From contig PXRI01000021.1 in NCBI GenBank assembly GCA_003021005.1, forward strand, positions 45,026-95,273: 50,248 nucleotides of DNA. The letters are read 5' to 3'. The DNA comes from Halobacteriales archaeon QS_1_69_70 (GTDB lineage: Archaea > Halobacteriota > Halobacteria > Halobacteriales > Haloarculaceae). A program made the translations under genes and the position numbers. Under the pieces are notes generated by a model, which did not search any database, was not told where the DNA came from, and saw only the letters and a list, made by a program, of their open reading frames with translations. Below are positions 1 to 7,982 of this stretch, one piece after another (positions within the stretch are counted from its first letter, which is position 1; each line of letters begins with the position of its first letter).

Positions 1-1429
1 CTCGTCGTCGCCGGCCCGGTCGTAGGCCCACACCGTCGGGTGGTCGGGCGTCAGCGGGACGTACTCGCCGTCGACGAGCGCCGGGTGGTCGTCCCGGAGC
101 TCGATGAGCCGCCGGTAGTGGTGGTACACCGAGTCCGGGTCGGCCCGCGCCGCCGCGACGTTGATCTCGGTGTGGTCGGGGTTGACGGGCAGCCAGGGCT
201 CGCCGTCGGTGAAGCCGGCGTTCGGCGAGTCGTCCCACTGCATCGGCGTCCGGGCGTTGTCCCGGGCGCGGTACCGGACGACGTCGCGGACCTCCCCGAA
301 GTCGTCGATGCGGCCGTCGGCGAGCGCCAGTTCGACCCGGTTGACCGCGTCGGCGTCCCGCAGCTCCGACAGCGACGACCACGGGTAGTTGGTCATGCCG
401 AGTTCGTCGCCCTGGTAGCAGAAGGGCGTCCCGGGCATCGAGAGGAGGAAGGTGGCGAGCAGTTTCGCACTCTCCCGGCGATACCGGCCGTCGTCGCCGA
501 ACCGCGAGACGATGCGGGACTGGTCGTGGTTGCCCAGGTAGACGGCGGGGGTGCCCTCGAGACCGTCCTCCCAGCGGTCGAAGACGGCCTTCAGCTCCGG
601 GAGGCCCCAGTCGGCGACGCCCCACCAGCCCTCGTCGGGGTGGGCGTCCAGACCCATGTGTTCGAAGTGAAACAGCGTGTCCAGCGGCCCGTCGGGGCCG
701 ACGTACTCGTTCGCGGCCTCGAGGCCCACCCCGGTGCACTCGCCGACGGCGACCGCGTCGTGGGGGTCGAGCGCCCGCTCTGCCATCTCCTCGAGGTACG
801 GGCCGACGTCAGGCCCGTCGACGAAGTGTTCGGTGCCGACCCAGTCGCCCGGCTCGCCGTCCGGGTACCCCTCCGGCTTGGAGATGACGTTGATGACGTC
901 CATCCGGAAGCCGTCGACGCCCTTCCCGAGCCACCAGTCCATCATCTCGTAGACGTCCCGCCGGACCGCCGGCGTCCCCCAGTCGAGGTCGGGTTGCTTC
1001 TCGTCGAACAGGTGGAGGTACCACGCCCCCCGCTCGTCGTCGTAGCTCCAGGCCGGCCCGCCGAAGGCGGAGGTCCAGTTGTTCGGGGGTTCCTCCGGCG
1101 GGCCCTCGACCCAGTGGTAGTAGTCGGCGTAGGCGGGGTCGCCGCGCCGCGAGCGCCGGAACCACTCGTGCTCGTCGGAGGTGTGGTTCACCACCAGGTC
1201 CATCAAAAGCCGGATGTCGCGGTCGTGCAGCGCATCGAGGAGCGTCTCGAGGTCGGCCATGGTGCCGTAGTCGTCGTCGACGGCGTAGTAGTCCCGGACG
1301 TCGTAGCCGGCGTCGGCCTGCGGGGAGTCGTACACCGGGTTCAGCCAGGCCGACGCCGTCGCCGTCGCTGTCGTTGAAGCTGCGCGGGTACAGCTGGTAG
1401 ACAACCGACCCGGACAGATCGGATGTCAC
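1..1429 (-). pseudogene. GH13 alpha-glucosidase, frameshifted near start and cut by window edge
   Basis: Family 13 glycoside hydrolase of the oligo-1,6-/alpha-glucosidase type, expected to release glucose from alpha-glucosides inside the cell. The GTG start at 1429 overlaps the aldolase stop (GTGA), so the two are translationally coupled. The first codons read VYQLYPRSFNDSDGDGV, a normal GH13 start. The frame then breaks at about 1355-1370 and the body continues in another frame to the window edge: WLNPVYDSPQADAGYD, DLVVNHTSDEH (region I), GFRMDVINVIS (region II, nucleophile Asp), VGECTG (region III, acid/base Glu), YLGNHDQSR (region IV). About 20 residues expected between DGDGVG and AVWLNP (the GDLPGI..LDYL..LGVD segment) are missing at the break. 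The C-terminus lies outside the window. Family call is firm; whether the lesion is real or an assembly fault cannot be told. Confidence 0.85.
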
Positions 1430-2340
1430 AGCAGTTCCAGGTCCCGGAGGTCGGCCCCGAGGGCGGCCCGGTCGTCGTCGTCCATCGTCCGGAGCGGCGC
1501 CCGGAGTCCGCCGACGTCGAAGTCGAGGTCCCGCAGCGACAGCGCGGTCTTGACGCCCGCCATGTAGGGGCCGCGCTTCAGCGCCGACCTGACGTCGAAC
1601 ACCCGCGACTGCAGCCGCTCGGCGCGGCGCTCCTCGCCGGCATCGTAGGCCGCATAGAGGTCGGCGACGAGTTCCGGGAAGGCGTTGGCGACGGCGCTGA
1701 CGAGCCCCGCACAGCCGACCTGGAGGCCGGCGAACAGCAACGAATCGGAGCCCGCGAGGAAGGTCAGGCCGGGGTTGTCGTCGATGGCCGCCGCGAGCCA
1801 GGGGACGTCCTTCGAGGAGTCCTTGACGCCGGCGACGCCGTCGAGGTCGGCGATGGCCGCCATCGCGTCCAGCGACAGGTCGTTGCCGGTCCGGCCCGGG
1901 ATGTGGTAGACGTAGACCGGAAGGTCGACCGCCGCCGCGACTGCACGGTAGTGGTCGAGTGCTGCCCGGTCGTCGAGCGGGTAGTAGTACGGCGTGACGA
2001 CGACGACGCCGTCGGCGCCGGCTCGCTGGGCGTGTTCGGCGCTCGCGACCGTCTCGCGCGTGCTCGGGTGGCCGACGCCTGCGATGACGGGGACGTCGAC
2101 CGCGTCGGCGACCGTCTCCACGACGCGGCGCCGCTCCGTGCCCGACAGCATCGCGAACTCGCCGTTGGTCCCCAGCGGGAAGACGGCGTCGGCGCCACCA
2201 GCCAGGACGAACCGGGCGTGTGCGGCGGTCGCCGCCGCGTCGAGGTCGCCGGAGGCCCCGAAGGCCGTCACCGTCGGCGCCACGACGCCGGCCAGTCCGA
2301 GCGGGTCCGCCTGCCCGGGATCCGGTGCGTTGGCTGCCAT
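1426..2340 (-). CDS. kdgA: Dihydrodipicolinate synthase-family aldolase, probable KD(P)G aldolase
   Basis: 304-residue class I aldolase of the DapA/N-acetylneuraminate lyase family. Visible family marks: GTNGE (57-61) substrate loop, catalytic Tyr145 in YVYHIPG, Schiff-base Lys173 in GVKDSSKD. Haloarchaeal members of this family include the 2-keto-3-deoxy(-6-phospho)gluconate aldolase that splits KDPG/KDG to pyruvate and (phospho)glyceraldehyde; the neighbourhood (alpha-glucosidase directly downstream, GfcR, TrmB, KDG-kinase-like gene, pyruvate kinase) supports that role over lysine synthesis, but this is inference. The ATG at 2340 lies about 25 bases from a TTAA-type box, giving a leaderless layout. 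Its TGA overlaps the GTG of the GH13 gene, so the pair is an operon. Confidence 0.8.
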   Translation of the reverse strand: MAANAPDPGQADPLGLAGVVAPTVTAFGASGDLDAAATAAHARFVLAGGADAVFPLGTNGEFAMLSGTERRRVVETVADAVDVPVIAGVGHPSTRETVASAEHAQRAGADGVVVVTPYYYPLDDRAALDHYRAVAAAVDLPVYVYHIPGRTGNDLSLDAMAAIADLDGVAGVKDSSKDVPWLAAAIDDNPGLTFLAGSDSLLFAGLQVGCAGLVSAVANAFPELVADLYAAYDAGEERRAERLQSRVFDVRSALKRGPYMAGVKTALSLRDLDFDVGGLRAPLRTMDDDDRAALGADLRDLELL

Positions 2341-2361
2341 AGGTGTACTTCGAGGGGGGCA

Positions 2362-2370
2362 GGTTAAGAA
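2362..2370 (-). promoter_or_regulatory. TATA-like box of the aldolase/glucosidase operon
   Basis: On the minus strand a TTCTTAACC-like element sits about 24-30 bases upstream of the ATG at 2340, the normal spacing for a leaderless haloarchaeal transcript. No clear operator is seen around it. Confidence 0.45.
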
Positions 2371-2574
2371 TGACGTTTACGTCCAGGCTGGGCGACCGCC
2401 CGGCGACCAGGAGGGGGGCAGGTCGATCGTGGACGGCTGAACGACCGGCCTGACGGCCGTTATCCTGTCGTGGTTATCAACTGGACGTGTGAGGCGTACC
2501 CTGATATGTATCCCCCGCCCGGACACGTTCCGAAACATACTTATTCGGTACCGAGTAAATTCCTAATACAGACC

Positions 2575-2652
2575 ATGGTGCCAGCATTCCTCCCGATCAA
2601 GCGACTGGAGTACCGCCAGAACGACCACGACGACCGCGACCGGTTCGCCTGA
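2575..2652 (+). CDS. Possible 25-residue microprotein
   Basis: Short open frame starting MVPAFLPIKRLEYRQN and ending in an Asp/Arg-rich tail, TGA at 2650-2652. It lies in an otherwise gene-free 380-base gap between two genes transcribed away from each other or converging. A TTATTC element at about 2541-2546 is roughly 30 bases before the ATG, as for a leaderless transcript, and the surrounding bases are AT-richer than average. No family is recognised and the frame is short enough to arise by chance. Confidence 0.3.
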   Translation: MVPAFLPIKRLEYRQNDHDDRDRFA

Positions 2653-2724
2653 GCCACCCCTCGTTTTTGCGCTCCGACGCGGTTCAGTCCAGCCCGGCGA
2701 GCCCGGCCATCGCGTAGGCCGCTT

Positions 2725-3768
2725 TCAACATGCCGGCGGCGTCTCGACGCCGAGCACCGACAGCGCCGTCTCGACGCCGACCACCTTGTTCAGCTCCCGG
2801 GACCCGATCTCGGCGGCGTCGGCCTCGTAGTAGGCGACGTCGACGCGCTCGAAGGCGTCCCCGAGGGCGTCGGGCACTCCCCCGGCGTCGACGTCGGGCC
2901 GTTCGCCGGCCGTCTCAAGGGCGCCGCGGATCTCTGGGTCGGCGTCGGCGTAGTGGGCGCGGGCGTACCCCTCGCGGTCCGGGTCGGCGTCGACGGCGTC
3001 GGCGACGGTCTCCTCTACGAGGTCCAGGAGGTACACCAGGGCCTCGTCGATCACGGACGACGCCCGGTCGCTGCCGGTCTCGAAGTTCGGCTTCAGGGTA
3101 ACGTTGAACTCGTTGCCCTGGAGGTGACAGCCCCGCCGGACGTCGTCGGGCGCCCCGGACAGCACCCGCGACCGGACGCGGTCGAAGACGTCCCGGATCT
3201 CGGCGTCGAGGTTCTCGTAGAGCAGTCGCTTCGTCCGGGCGCCGTGGCCGGGCGTGAACACGCCGGTGCCGGCCTCGTAGACGACGCTCACGCGCCCGGA
3301 GTGGACCAGCTCGTCGCCGAGCCCCTGGACGAGAAAGCCCTTGACGTTCTCGAGGGTCTGGCCGGTACAGATCACGATGGGGAACCCCTCGTCGTGGAAC
3401 CGCCGGAGCAGAGAAAGCGTCTCGCGGGGGATCTCGTTGTCGGTGGCGCCGGCCGACCGCAGCGTCTCGTCGACGTCCAACACCAGGACGTTCACGCCCC
3501 GACCATGCTTCGTGTACAGGTCCAGGCCGGTGAAGGCCTGCTCGCGGGTGGCCAGGGCGGCCAGCGAGGCGTAGGTCTCCATGCCGTCCGGGAACGCCGC
3601 CCTGATCTCGTCCTTCCGGGCGGCCAGCGCCTCGCTCGCATCCTCCCAGTGGGCCAGTGCCACCCGCGAGTCGACCGGGGGGAACAGGTCGACGAACTCC
3701 TGGTGGTCCCGGAGCGTGTCGGTGTCGAACTCCTCGTAGAGCCTGTACAGCGCGTCGTAACGTTCCAT
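2725..3768 (-). CDS. HAD-superfamily hydrolase with N-terminal extension
   Basis: 347 residues from the ATG at 3768. About 90 residues of acidic helical sequence precede a HAD core: motif I DVDET (Asp98, Asp100), motif II Thr135 in CTGQT, and a Cof-like cap region. HAD phosphatases use the first motif-I Asp as nucleophile; substrate unknown. I prefer ATG 3768 (MERYDALY) over the in-frame ATG 3792 because a CTATAT box at 3791-3796 lies 27 bases upstream of it and would overlap the longer start. An AT-rich palindrome at 3825-3850 lies further upstream. The neighbours are sugar regulators, so a sugar-phosphate phosphatase role is possible but unproven. Confidence 0.8.
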   Translation of the reverse strand: MERYDALYRLYEEFDTDTLRDHQEFVDLFPPVDSRVALAHWEDASEALAARKDEIRAAFPDGMETYASLAALATREQAFTGLDLYTKHGRGVNVLVLDVDETLRSAGATDNEIPRETLSLLRRFHDEGFPIVICTGQTLENVKGFLVQGLGDELVHSGRVSVVYEAGTGVFTPGHGARTKRLLYENLDAEIRDVFDRVRSRVLSGAPDDVRRGCHLQGNEFNVTLKPNFETGSDRASSVIDEALVYLLDLVEETVADAVDADPDREGYARAHYADADPEIRGALETAGERPDVDAGGVPDALGDAFERVDVAYYEADAAEIGSRELNKVVGVETALSVLGVETPPAC

Positions 3769-3790
3769 GGTGGGCCGAGGGCCGGCAGTC

Positions 3791-3796
3791 ATATAG
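3791..3796 (-). promoter_or_regulatory. TATA box of the HAD gene
   Basis: CTATAT on the minus strand, centred about 27 bases upstream of the ATG at 3768; it decides the choice of start codon for that gene. Confidence 0.5.
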
Positions 3797-3824
3797 GTGG
3801 TGGCGCCCGGGCCGGCTGATAAAT

Positions 3825-3850
3825 TAATTTACTCATCTTGAAGTAAATTA
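3825..3850. promoter_or_regulatory. AT-rich palindrome resembling a TrmB operator
   Basis: Perfect 9-bp inverted repeat TAATTTACT ... AGTAAATTA separated by 8 bases, set in an AT-rich island within very GC-rich DNA between the divergent HAD and gfcR genes. It can be read as TACT-N7-AAGTA, one base from the TACT-N7/8-GAGTA operator reported for TrmB of Halobacterium. A TrmB-family gene lies 1 kb away. Operator function is inferred. Confidence 0.5.
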
Positions 3851-4073
3851 TTTTCGGTCCCCGCCCTGGGGCTCGCGTGGGCGCGATCGGGACCGACTGG
3901 ACGACAACCCGGGTCGCTCGCGGTGCCGCGGGCGAGCCCCCTGGTCCCCGACACCGGCGCGGTGACCGCCTGCCGGTCTCCGGCACCGACGCGATGACCG
4001 CCAGCTGGTCGCCAGGCGACCCAGCCTCTGCGCGGGGACAACGACCATAAAGGCAGCCGTCGAACTGGAGGCC

Positions 4074-4709
4074 ATGAAGAACGTCGACGACCTCATCGAG
4101 GGCGCCCGCGACCTCTCCGAGCGTGGGTTCTCGAAGGGGGAGATCGCCGACGAGCTGAACGTCTCCCGGGAGACGGCGAGCTGGCTGGTCGAGCGCGGCG
4201 GCGGGCCGACGACGTCGGACGACGCGGCGCCGACCGGCGGCCCACACGACATCCACGTCGACTGGAGCGCGCTGGGCCGCGACGCCGCGCGGCTGGCGTA
4301 CGCAGGCCGGGCGATGGCGGATCTCCTCTCGAAGCAGGGCGAGTCCGTCGACCTCACCGTCGGCATCGAGAAGGCCGGTGCGCCGCTGTCGACCGTCGTC
4401 GCTCGCGAACTCGACACCGACATCGCCACCTACGCCCCCCGGAAACACCAGTGGGAGGAGGGTGACATCGAGGAACTCGAGGGAACGTTCTCCCGGAACT
4501 TCGCGGACATCCGCGACCGGGCCTGCTACGTCGTCGACGACACCATCACGAGCGGCACCACCATGCGGGAGACCATCGAGGGCATCCGGCGCCGTGGCGG
4601 CGAACCCGTCGCCTGCGTTGTCCTCGTCGACAAGCAGGGCGTCGACGAACTCCGCTCCGTCCCCGTGTACTCGCTCGTCCAGGCCATCCGGGTCGGCGAC
4701 GGCGACTGA
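4074..4709 (+). CDS. gfcR: GfcR-type transcriptional regulator (HTH plus phosphoribosyltransferase fold)
   Basis: 211 residues. An N-terminal helix-turn-helix (about 15-40; GFSKGEIADELNVSRETAS) is joined to a type I phosphoribosyltransferase domain with the PRPP loop VVDDTITSGTT (153-163). This architecture is that of GfcR, the haloarchaeal activator of glucose/fructose catabolism genes (semiphosphorylative Entner-Doudoroff and lower glycolysis), earlier annotated as an orotate phosphoribosyltransferase-like protein. The HTH separates it from the true PyrE. A CATAAAGG box at about 4048-4055 sits some 24 bases before the ATG, suggesting a leaderless mRNA. Its place beside kdgA, glk, pyk and the KDG kinase fits the known regulon. 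Confidence 0.85.
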   Translation: MKNVDDLIEGARDLSERGFSKGEIADELNVSRETASWLVERGGGPTTSDDAAPTGGPHDIHVDWSALGRDAARLAYAGRAMADLLSKQGESVDLTVGIEKAGAPLSTVVARELDTDIATYAPRKHQWEEGDIEELEGTFSRNFADIRDRACYVVDDTITSGTTMRETIEGIRRRGGEPVACVVLVDKQGVDELRSVPVYSLVQAIRVGDGD

Positions 4710-4819
4710 CACCTTTGTCCGGCACCACTCGGCGGAACCGTGTCTCCCCCGCACGCCGGGTCTCCCCACACACGCCACCTGGCCCGCCGTCGGCGTCGGC
4801 ACCGCCCGGGATGGCCGGG

Positions 4820-4829
4820 CGCTTAAGCC
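4820..4829 (+). promoter_or_regulatory. TATA-like box of the TrmB-family gene
   Basis: GCGCTTAAGC is centred about 27 bases upstream of the ATG at 4851, as expected for a leaderless transcript. Confidence 0.4.
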
Positions 4830-4850
4830 GAGTGCAGCGCTAAGGCGGCC

Positions 4851-5966
4851 ATGACCGAGGAGGACCTCCAGGGCGGCCTCGAGGCGGTGCGATCGCGGTT
4901 CGACCTCGGCGAGTACGAGATCGAGGCGTACCTCGCGGTGTTGGATCACGGCGAGCTGACCGCCGCGGAGATCGCCGAGCGGACGGCCGTCCCACAGCCG
5001 CGGGTGTACGACACCGCCAGGAGCCTCTCGGAGAGCGGGCTCGTCGAACTCCGCGAGTCGCGGCCAATGCGTGTCCTCGCGGTCGACCCGGCGGAGGCCT
5101 TCGCCGGGGTCCAGTCCACGCTGTCGACGCTCCTCGACCGGCTCGCCGAGCGGTACCAGACCCCGGCCCGCGGCGCCGAGGCCGTCTCGCTCGTCGGCTC
5201 GCGCCCGACCATCCGGCGGTACCTCGAGGACGTCATCACCACCGCGGAGTACGAACTGGTCCTGTCACTGACGCCGGCGCTTCTGGCCCGCTTCGAGGAG
5301 GAGCTCCAGGAGCGGCGGGCCGGCGGCGTCACGATCGAGCTACTCTTGGCGCCGGCCGAGGACGCCCCCGCCCCGGAGGCGTACGACTACGGCCGGGTCG
5401 CCACCGAGACCAGGGCGCGACGGGGGGTGACGACCCCCGTCGTCGCCGTCGCCGACGGCACGTACTCCGTGTACACCACCCACGGGGGGATCGGGGACGA
5501 GGAGGACCGCTACGGCGTCATCTTCAACCAGTCCGAGCTCGGATTCCTCGTCTCGGCTTTCCTGAACGTCGTCGTCTGGCCATCGGCGACGACGCTTGCG
5601 GAGTGCCGCGGCGACCGCCCGTTCCCCAGGCGGTACGCGACGACGCGTCGCTGCGTCGCCGACCTGGCCGACGCCGACGGCGAGTTCCACGCGAGCGTTC
5701 GCGGCCGGGAGGTCCAGTCCGGCCGGCGCCGCACGGTCCGCGGGGCCGTCGTCGACGTCTCGGTGGGTACGAACCGCGAGACGGCCACCATCACCCTGGA
5801 CACCGGGGAGGGGCTGGTGGACGTCGGCGGTCAGGTCGCCGCCATCGAGGACCTCGAGGCCGACGAGATCGCGGTCGACCGGGGGACACCCCCGGAGCTG
5901 GGAGGCGAGGCCGACCGCAGGGAGGCCTCGGAATGGGCGAGCGGGAGGAGCGACCAACGGGAGTGA
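4851..5966 (+). CDS. TrmB-family sugar-sensing transcriptional regulator
   Basis: 371 residues. The N-terminal winged helix (about 15-85; LGEYEIEAYLAVLDHGELT, IAERTAVPQPRVYD) is typical of TrmB, followed by a short coiled segment and an effector-binding domain (YELVLSLTPALLARFEEEL onward) that binds sugars in characterised relatives. TrmB proteins control sugar transport, gluconeogenesis and glycolysis in archaea; the CUT1 transporter, glucokinase and aldolase nearby are likely targets. The last 20 residues (352-371, ADRREASEWASGRSDQRE) are translated from a dispersed hairpin repeat that starts at 5906, so the natural C-terminus has been replaced or extended. The stop codon lies inside the repeat. 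Confidence 0.85.
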   Translation: MTEEDLQGGLEAVRSRFDLGEYEIEAYLAVLDHGELTAAEIAERTAVPQPRVYDTARSLSESGLVELRESRPMRVLAVDPAEAFAGVQSTLSTLLDRLAERYQTPARGAEAVSLVGSRPTIRRYLEDVITTAEYELVLSLTPALLARFEEELQERRAGGVTIELLLAPAEDAPAPEAYDYGRVATETRARRGVTTPVVAVADGTYSVYTTHGGIGDEEDRYGVIFNQSELGFLVSAFLNVVVWPSATTLAECRGDRPFPRRYATTRRCVADLADADGEFHASVRGREVQSGRRRTVRGAVVDVSVGTNRETATITLDTGEGLVDVGGQVAAIEDLEADEIAVDRGTPPELGGEADRREASEWASGRSDQRE

Positions 5967-6240
5967 CGACACGCGAGCCGCGAGGCGCGACCGAAGGGAG
6001 CGCCTCGGCATGGGCGAACGGGGAGCGGGAGGTCGAGCAGCGCGAGGCCGACCGCAGGGAGGCCTCGGAACTCGGCATGGGCGAACGGGGAGCGGGAGGT
6101 CGAGCAGCGCGAGGCCGACCGCAGGGAGGCCTCGGAATGAGCGAGCGGGGAGCGAAGCGACCCGTGAGCAGCGAGACCTCCAAGGGTAAGCGGCGACCAT
6201 CGGGAGCCGCGAGCGGAGCGACCCGTGAGCCGCGCGGCTG
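5906..6240. repeat. Hairpin-repeat cluster A
   Basis: At least six back-to-back hairpins with an 11-nt core of the form GA-NN-NNN-NN-GA: CGAGGCC/GGCCTCG stems at 5906-5930, 6043-6067 and 6110-6134, CGAGGCGC/GCGCCTCG at 5981-6007, CGGG/CCCG at 6146-6164, GCGGC/GCCGC at 6190-6210. Linkers such as GGAATGGGCGAGCGGGGAG recur. The cluster begins inside the TrmB-family gene and fills most of the gap before the universal stress gene. No other gene is seen in 5967-6372. Confidence 0.85.
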
Positions 6241-6372
6241 ACCTGAGGGCGGCCCCGGATCGACCCGCGCCGCTGCGGGCTTCTATCCATCGAAAATCCG
6301 ACTCCGGGTTAGACCTGTTCACTCCCCCGTTCCACTGCGCAGTTTTTTGATGCTGGCTCTGCTACTGCCATC

Positions 6373-6831
6373 ATGGGACTAGAGACGGTACTCCTGGCCG
6401 TCGGGCGGAGCGACGAGGACCGCATCGAGCCGCTCGCGGCGACGGCCGTCGACATCGCCGGCCCCGCGGGTGCGACGGTGGCGCTGGCCCACGTATTCAC
6501 GTCCTCGGAGTACGACGCGGCGCGGTCGATGCTGAACGTCGAGTCCGAAAGCGAGGTGACACCGGATTCTGTGGCGAAGCGGTACGTCACCATCCGCGAG
6601 CTGGGCGACGCCATGGAGGAGGCGGACGTCGAGTTCACCTGGCACGGGCGGCTGAGCGGCGACGAGGCCTCCCAGGGGGACGTCGTGGTCGGGCTCGCCG
6701 AGGACCTCGACGCCGACCTGGTCATCGTCGGGGGCCGAACGCGGTCGCCCGCCGGCAAGGCGGTCTTCGGGTCGACGGCCCAGGAGATACTGCTCGAGTC
6801 GCCGTGTCCGGTGACCTTCGTCCGGGGCTGA
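6373..6831 (+). CDS. Universal stress protein (UspA family)
   Basis: 152 residues, full length for a single-domain UspA protein. It starts MGLETVLLAVG (beta 1), carries HVF after the second strand, and ends with the nucleotide-binding pattern G-x2-G-x9-GS seen as GGRTRSPAGKAVFGST, then the last strand CPVTFVRG. Such proteins bind ATP and act as small cytoplasmic stress or signalling dimers; the exact role is not known. A TTTTTTGAT stretch about 30 bases before the ATG may be the promoter. It is a single-gene unit between the repeat cluster A and the convergent glucokinase. Confidence 0.85.
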   Translation: MGLETVLLAVGRSDEDRIEPLAATAVDIAGPAGATVALAHVFTSSEYDAARSMLNVESESEVTPDSVAKRYVTIRELGDAMEEADVEFTWHGRLSGDEASQGDVVVGLAEDLDADLVIVGGRTRSPAGKAVFGSTAQEILLESPCPVTFVRG

Positions 6832-6925
6832 ATGAGAGCGGACGCGCTAGGGCGTTCAGTGGGTTCGGCGACGTCCCCGGACCCGTCGGTGGCACCACTG
6901 CCGGTCGACGTCCCCACGGGCGAGC

Positions 6926-7891
6926 CTATCCGGTCGGCCGGCGACGGTCCCCGGTGCCGCCGGTCATCGCGCTGGCGAGGGCGCCCTGGAGGACGGCGTC
7001 GTCGCCGAGGGTCGTCAGCCGTATCTCCGGCACGTTCGCCATGACGTGGTCCGGCACCCGGTCGCGCAGGCCCTCGACGACGAACTCGGGGTTATTGAGC
7101 GCGACGCCGCCGCCGACGTACACGGCGATCGGCGCGTAGGCGTGGACGAGCGCCGCGACGCCGAGGGCGTTGAACGCCGCGACTCGCTCTAAGGTCCGGT
7201 CGGCGAGGGCGTCCCCGCCAGCAGCGGCGAAGACGTCCGCCGCCGAGAAGGCCGGCGCGTCGAGCGGCAGGTCGGTCGGCGCCCCGTCGTGGAGGTGACG
7301 GGCGTATTCGGGGATGGCCGTGCCGGAGCAGTACGCCTCCCAGTGGCCCGCCCCGCCACAGCCACACGCCATCTCGCCGCCGGGGTCGAGCGTCGCGTGG
7401 CCGACCTCGCCCGCGTTGCCGTCCCACCCCGACAGCACGTGGCCGTCGACGCAGACACCGGCGCCGATGCCCGAGGAGATGGTCAGGTAGACCATGTCGT
7501 CGGGGTTGTGCGTGGCATGGAACCGCTCGCCAATGACGCCCGCGCTCGTATCGTTGTGGAGCGAGACCGGGGCGTCGACGAGGTTCTCGAGCGGGCCCAC
7601 GAGGGGGACGTGCTCGACACCGTCCGGGAGGTTCGCCGGCGACGTGACCGAGCCCGCTGCCAGGTCGAGCGGACCGATGGACCCGACGCCCGCGGCGGCG
7701 ACCGCGTCGGGGTCGAGGTCGGCGTCCCGGCAGGCGGCGCGGACGGCGGAAAGCACCGCTTCGGTGACGGCGATGCCGGCGGGCCCCTGCGGCGTCGCGC
7801 GGCGGTCCCGCCCGACGACGGTCGCGTCGTCGTCGCCGACGACCGCCCGGACGTTGGTCGCACCGAGGTCGACGCCCACGTAGTGGGCCAT
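6926..7891 (-). CDS. glk: ROK-family glucokinase
   Basis: 321 residues. N-terminal phosphate loop DLGATN (8-13), substrate-binding NAGEVGH (159-165), and the ROK zinc site CGCGGAGHWEAYC (Cys176, Cys178, His183, Cys188) are all present; GIGAG (141-145) forms part of the ATP site. ROK glucokinases phosphorylate glucose with ATP. Haloarchaea mostly oxidise glucose unphosphorylated, so this enzyme would supply glucose-6-phosphate from the glucose freed by the alpha-glucosidase in the same region. The ATG at 7891 has a TTAAG element about 27 bases upstream (near 7914). It could accept other hexoses; ROK kinase identity is firm, glucose specificity inferred. Confidence 0.83.
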   Translation of the reverse strand: MAHYVGVDLGATNVRAVVGDDDATVVGRDRRATPQGPAGIAVTEAVLSAVRAACRDADLDPDAVAAAGVGSIGPLDLAAGSVTSPANLPDGVEHVPLVGPLENLVDAPVSLHNDTSAGVIGERFHATHNPDDMVYLTISSGIGAGVCVDGHVLSGWDGNAGEVGHATLDPGGEMACGCGGAGHWEAYCSGTAIPEYARHLHDGAPTDLPLDAPAFSAADVFAAAGGDALADRTLERVAAFNALGVAALVHAYAPIAVYVGGGVALNNPEFVVEGLRDRVPDHVMANVPEIRLTTLGDDAVLQGALASAMTGGTGDRRRPTG

Positions 7892-7982
7892 GCACGGACC
7901 AGCCGGCGCTCGGACTTAACCGGCGGGGGTCGGGCGCCGGTGCCGTGGCCAGGTATTTGTCGCTCGGCCGTAAGCGTCGGGC

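Noticed and set aside
40..1377. 445-codon plus-strand frame over the GH13 gene
   Set aside because: The minus strand carries all four GH13 motifs; the plus frame is the antisense shadow.
2538..2557. TACT ... GAGTA words before the small frame at 2575, as a TrmB operator
   Set aside because: The spacing is 11 bases instead of the reported 7-8, and the two halves sit around a TCGGTACCGA palindrome instead; kept only as a curiosity.
3829..4949. Minus-strand frames over gfcR
   Set aside because: Shadow frames; the plus strand has a full HTH and PRPP motif with a normal promoter.
5967..6240. Protein-coding reading of repeat cluster A (EPRGATEGSAS-type peptides)
   Set aside because: These peptides are produced by the repeat in several frames and in several clusters; they follow the DNA hairpins and not a protein fold.
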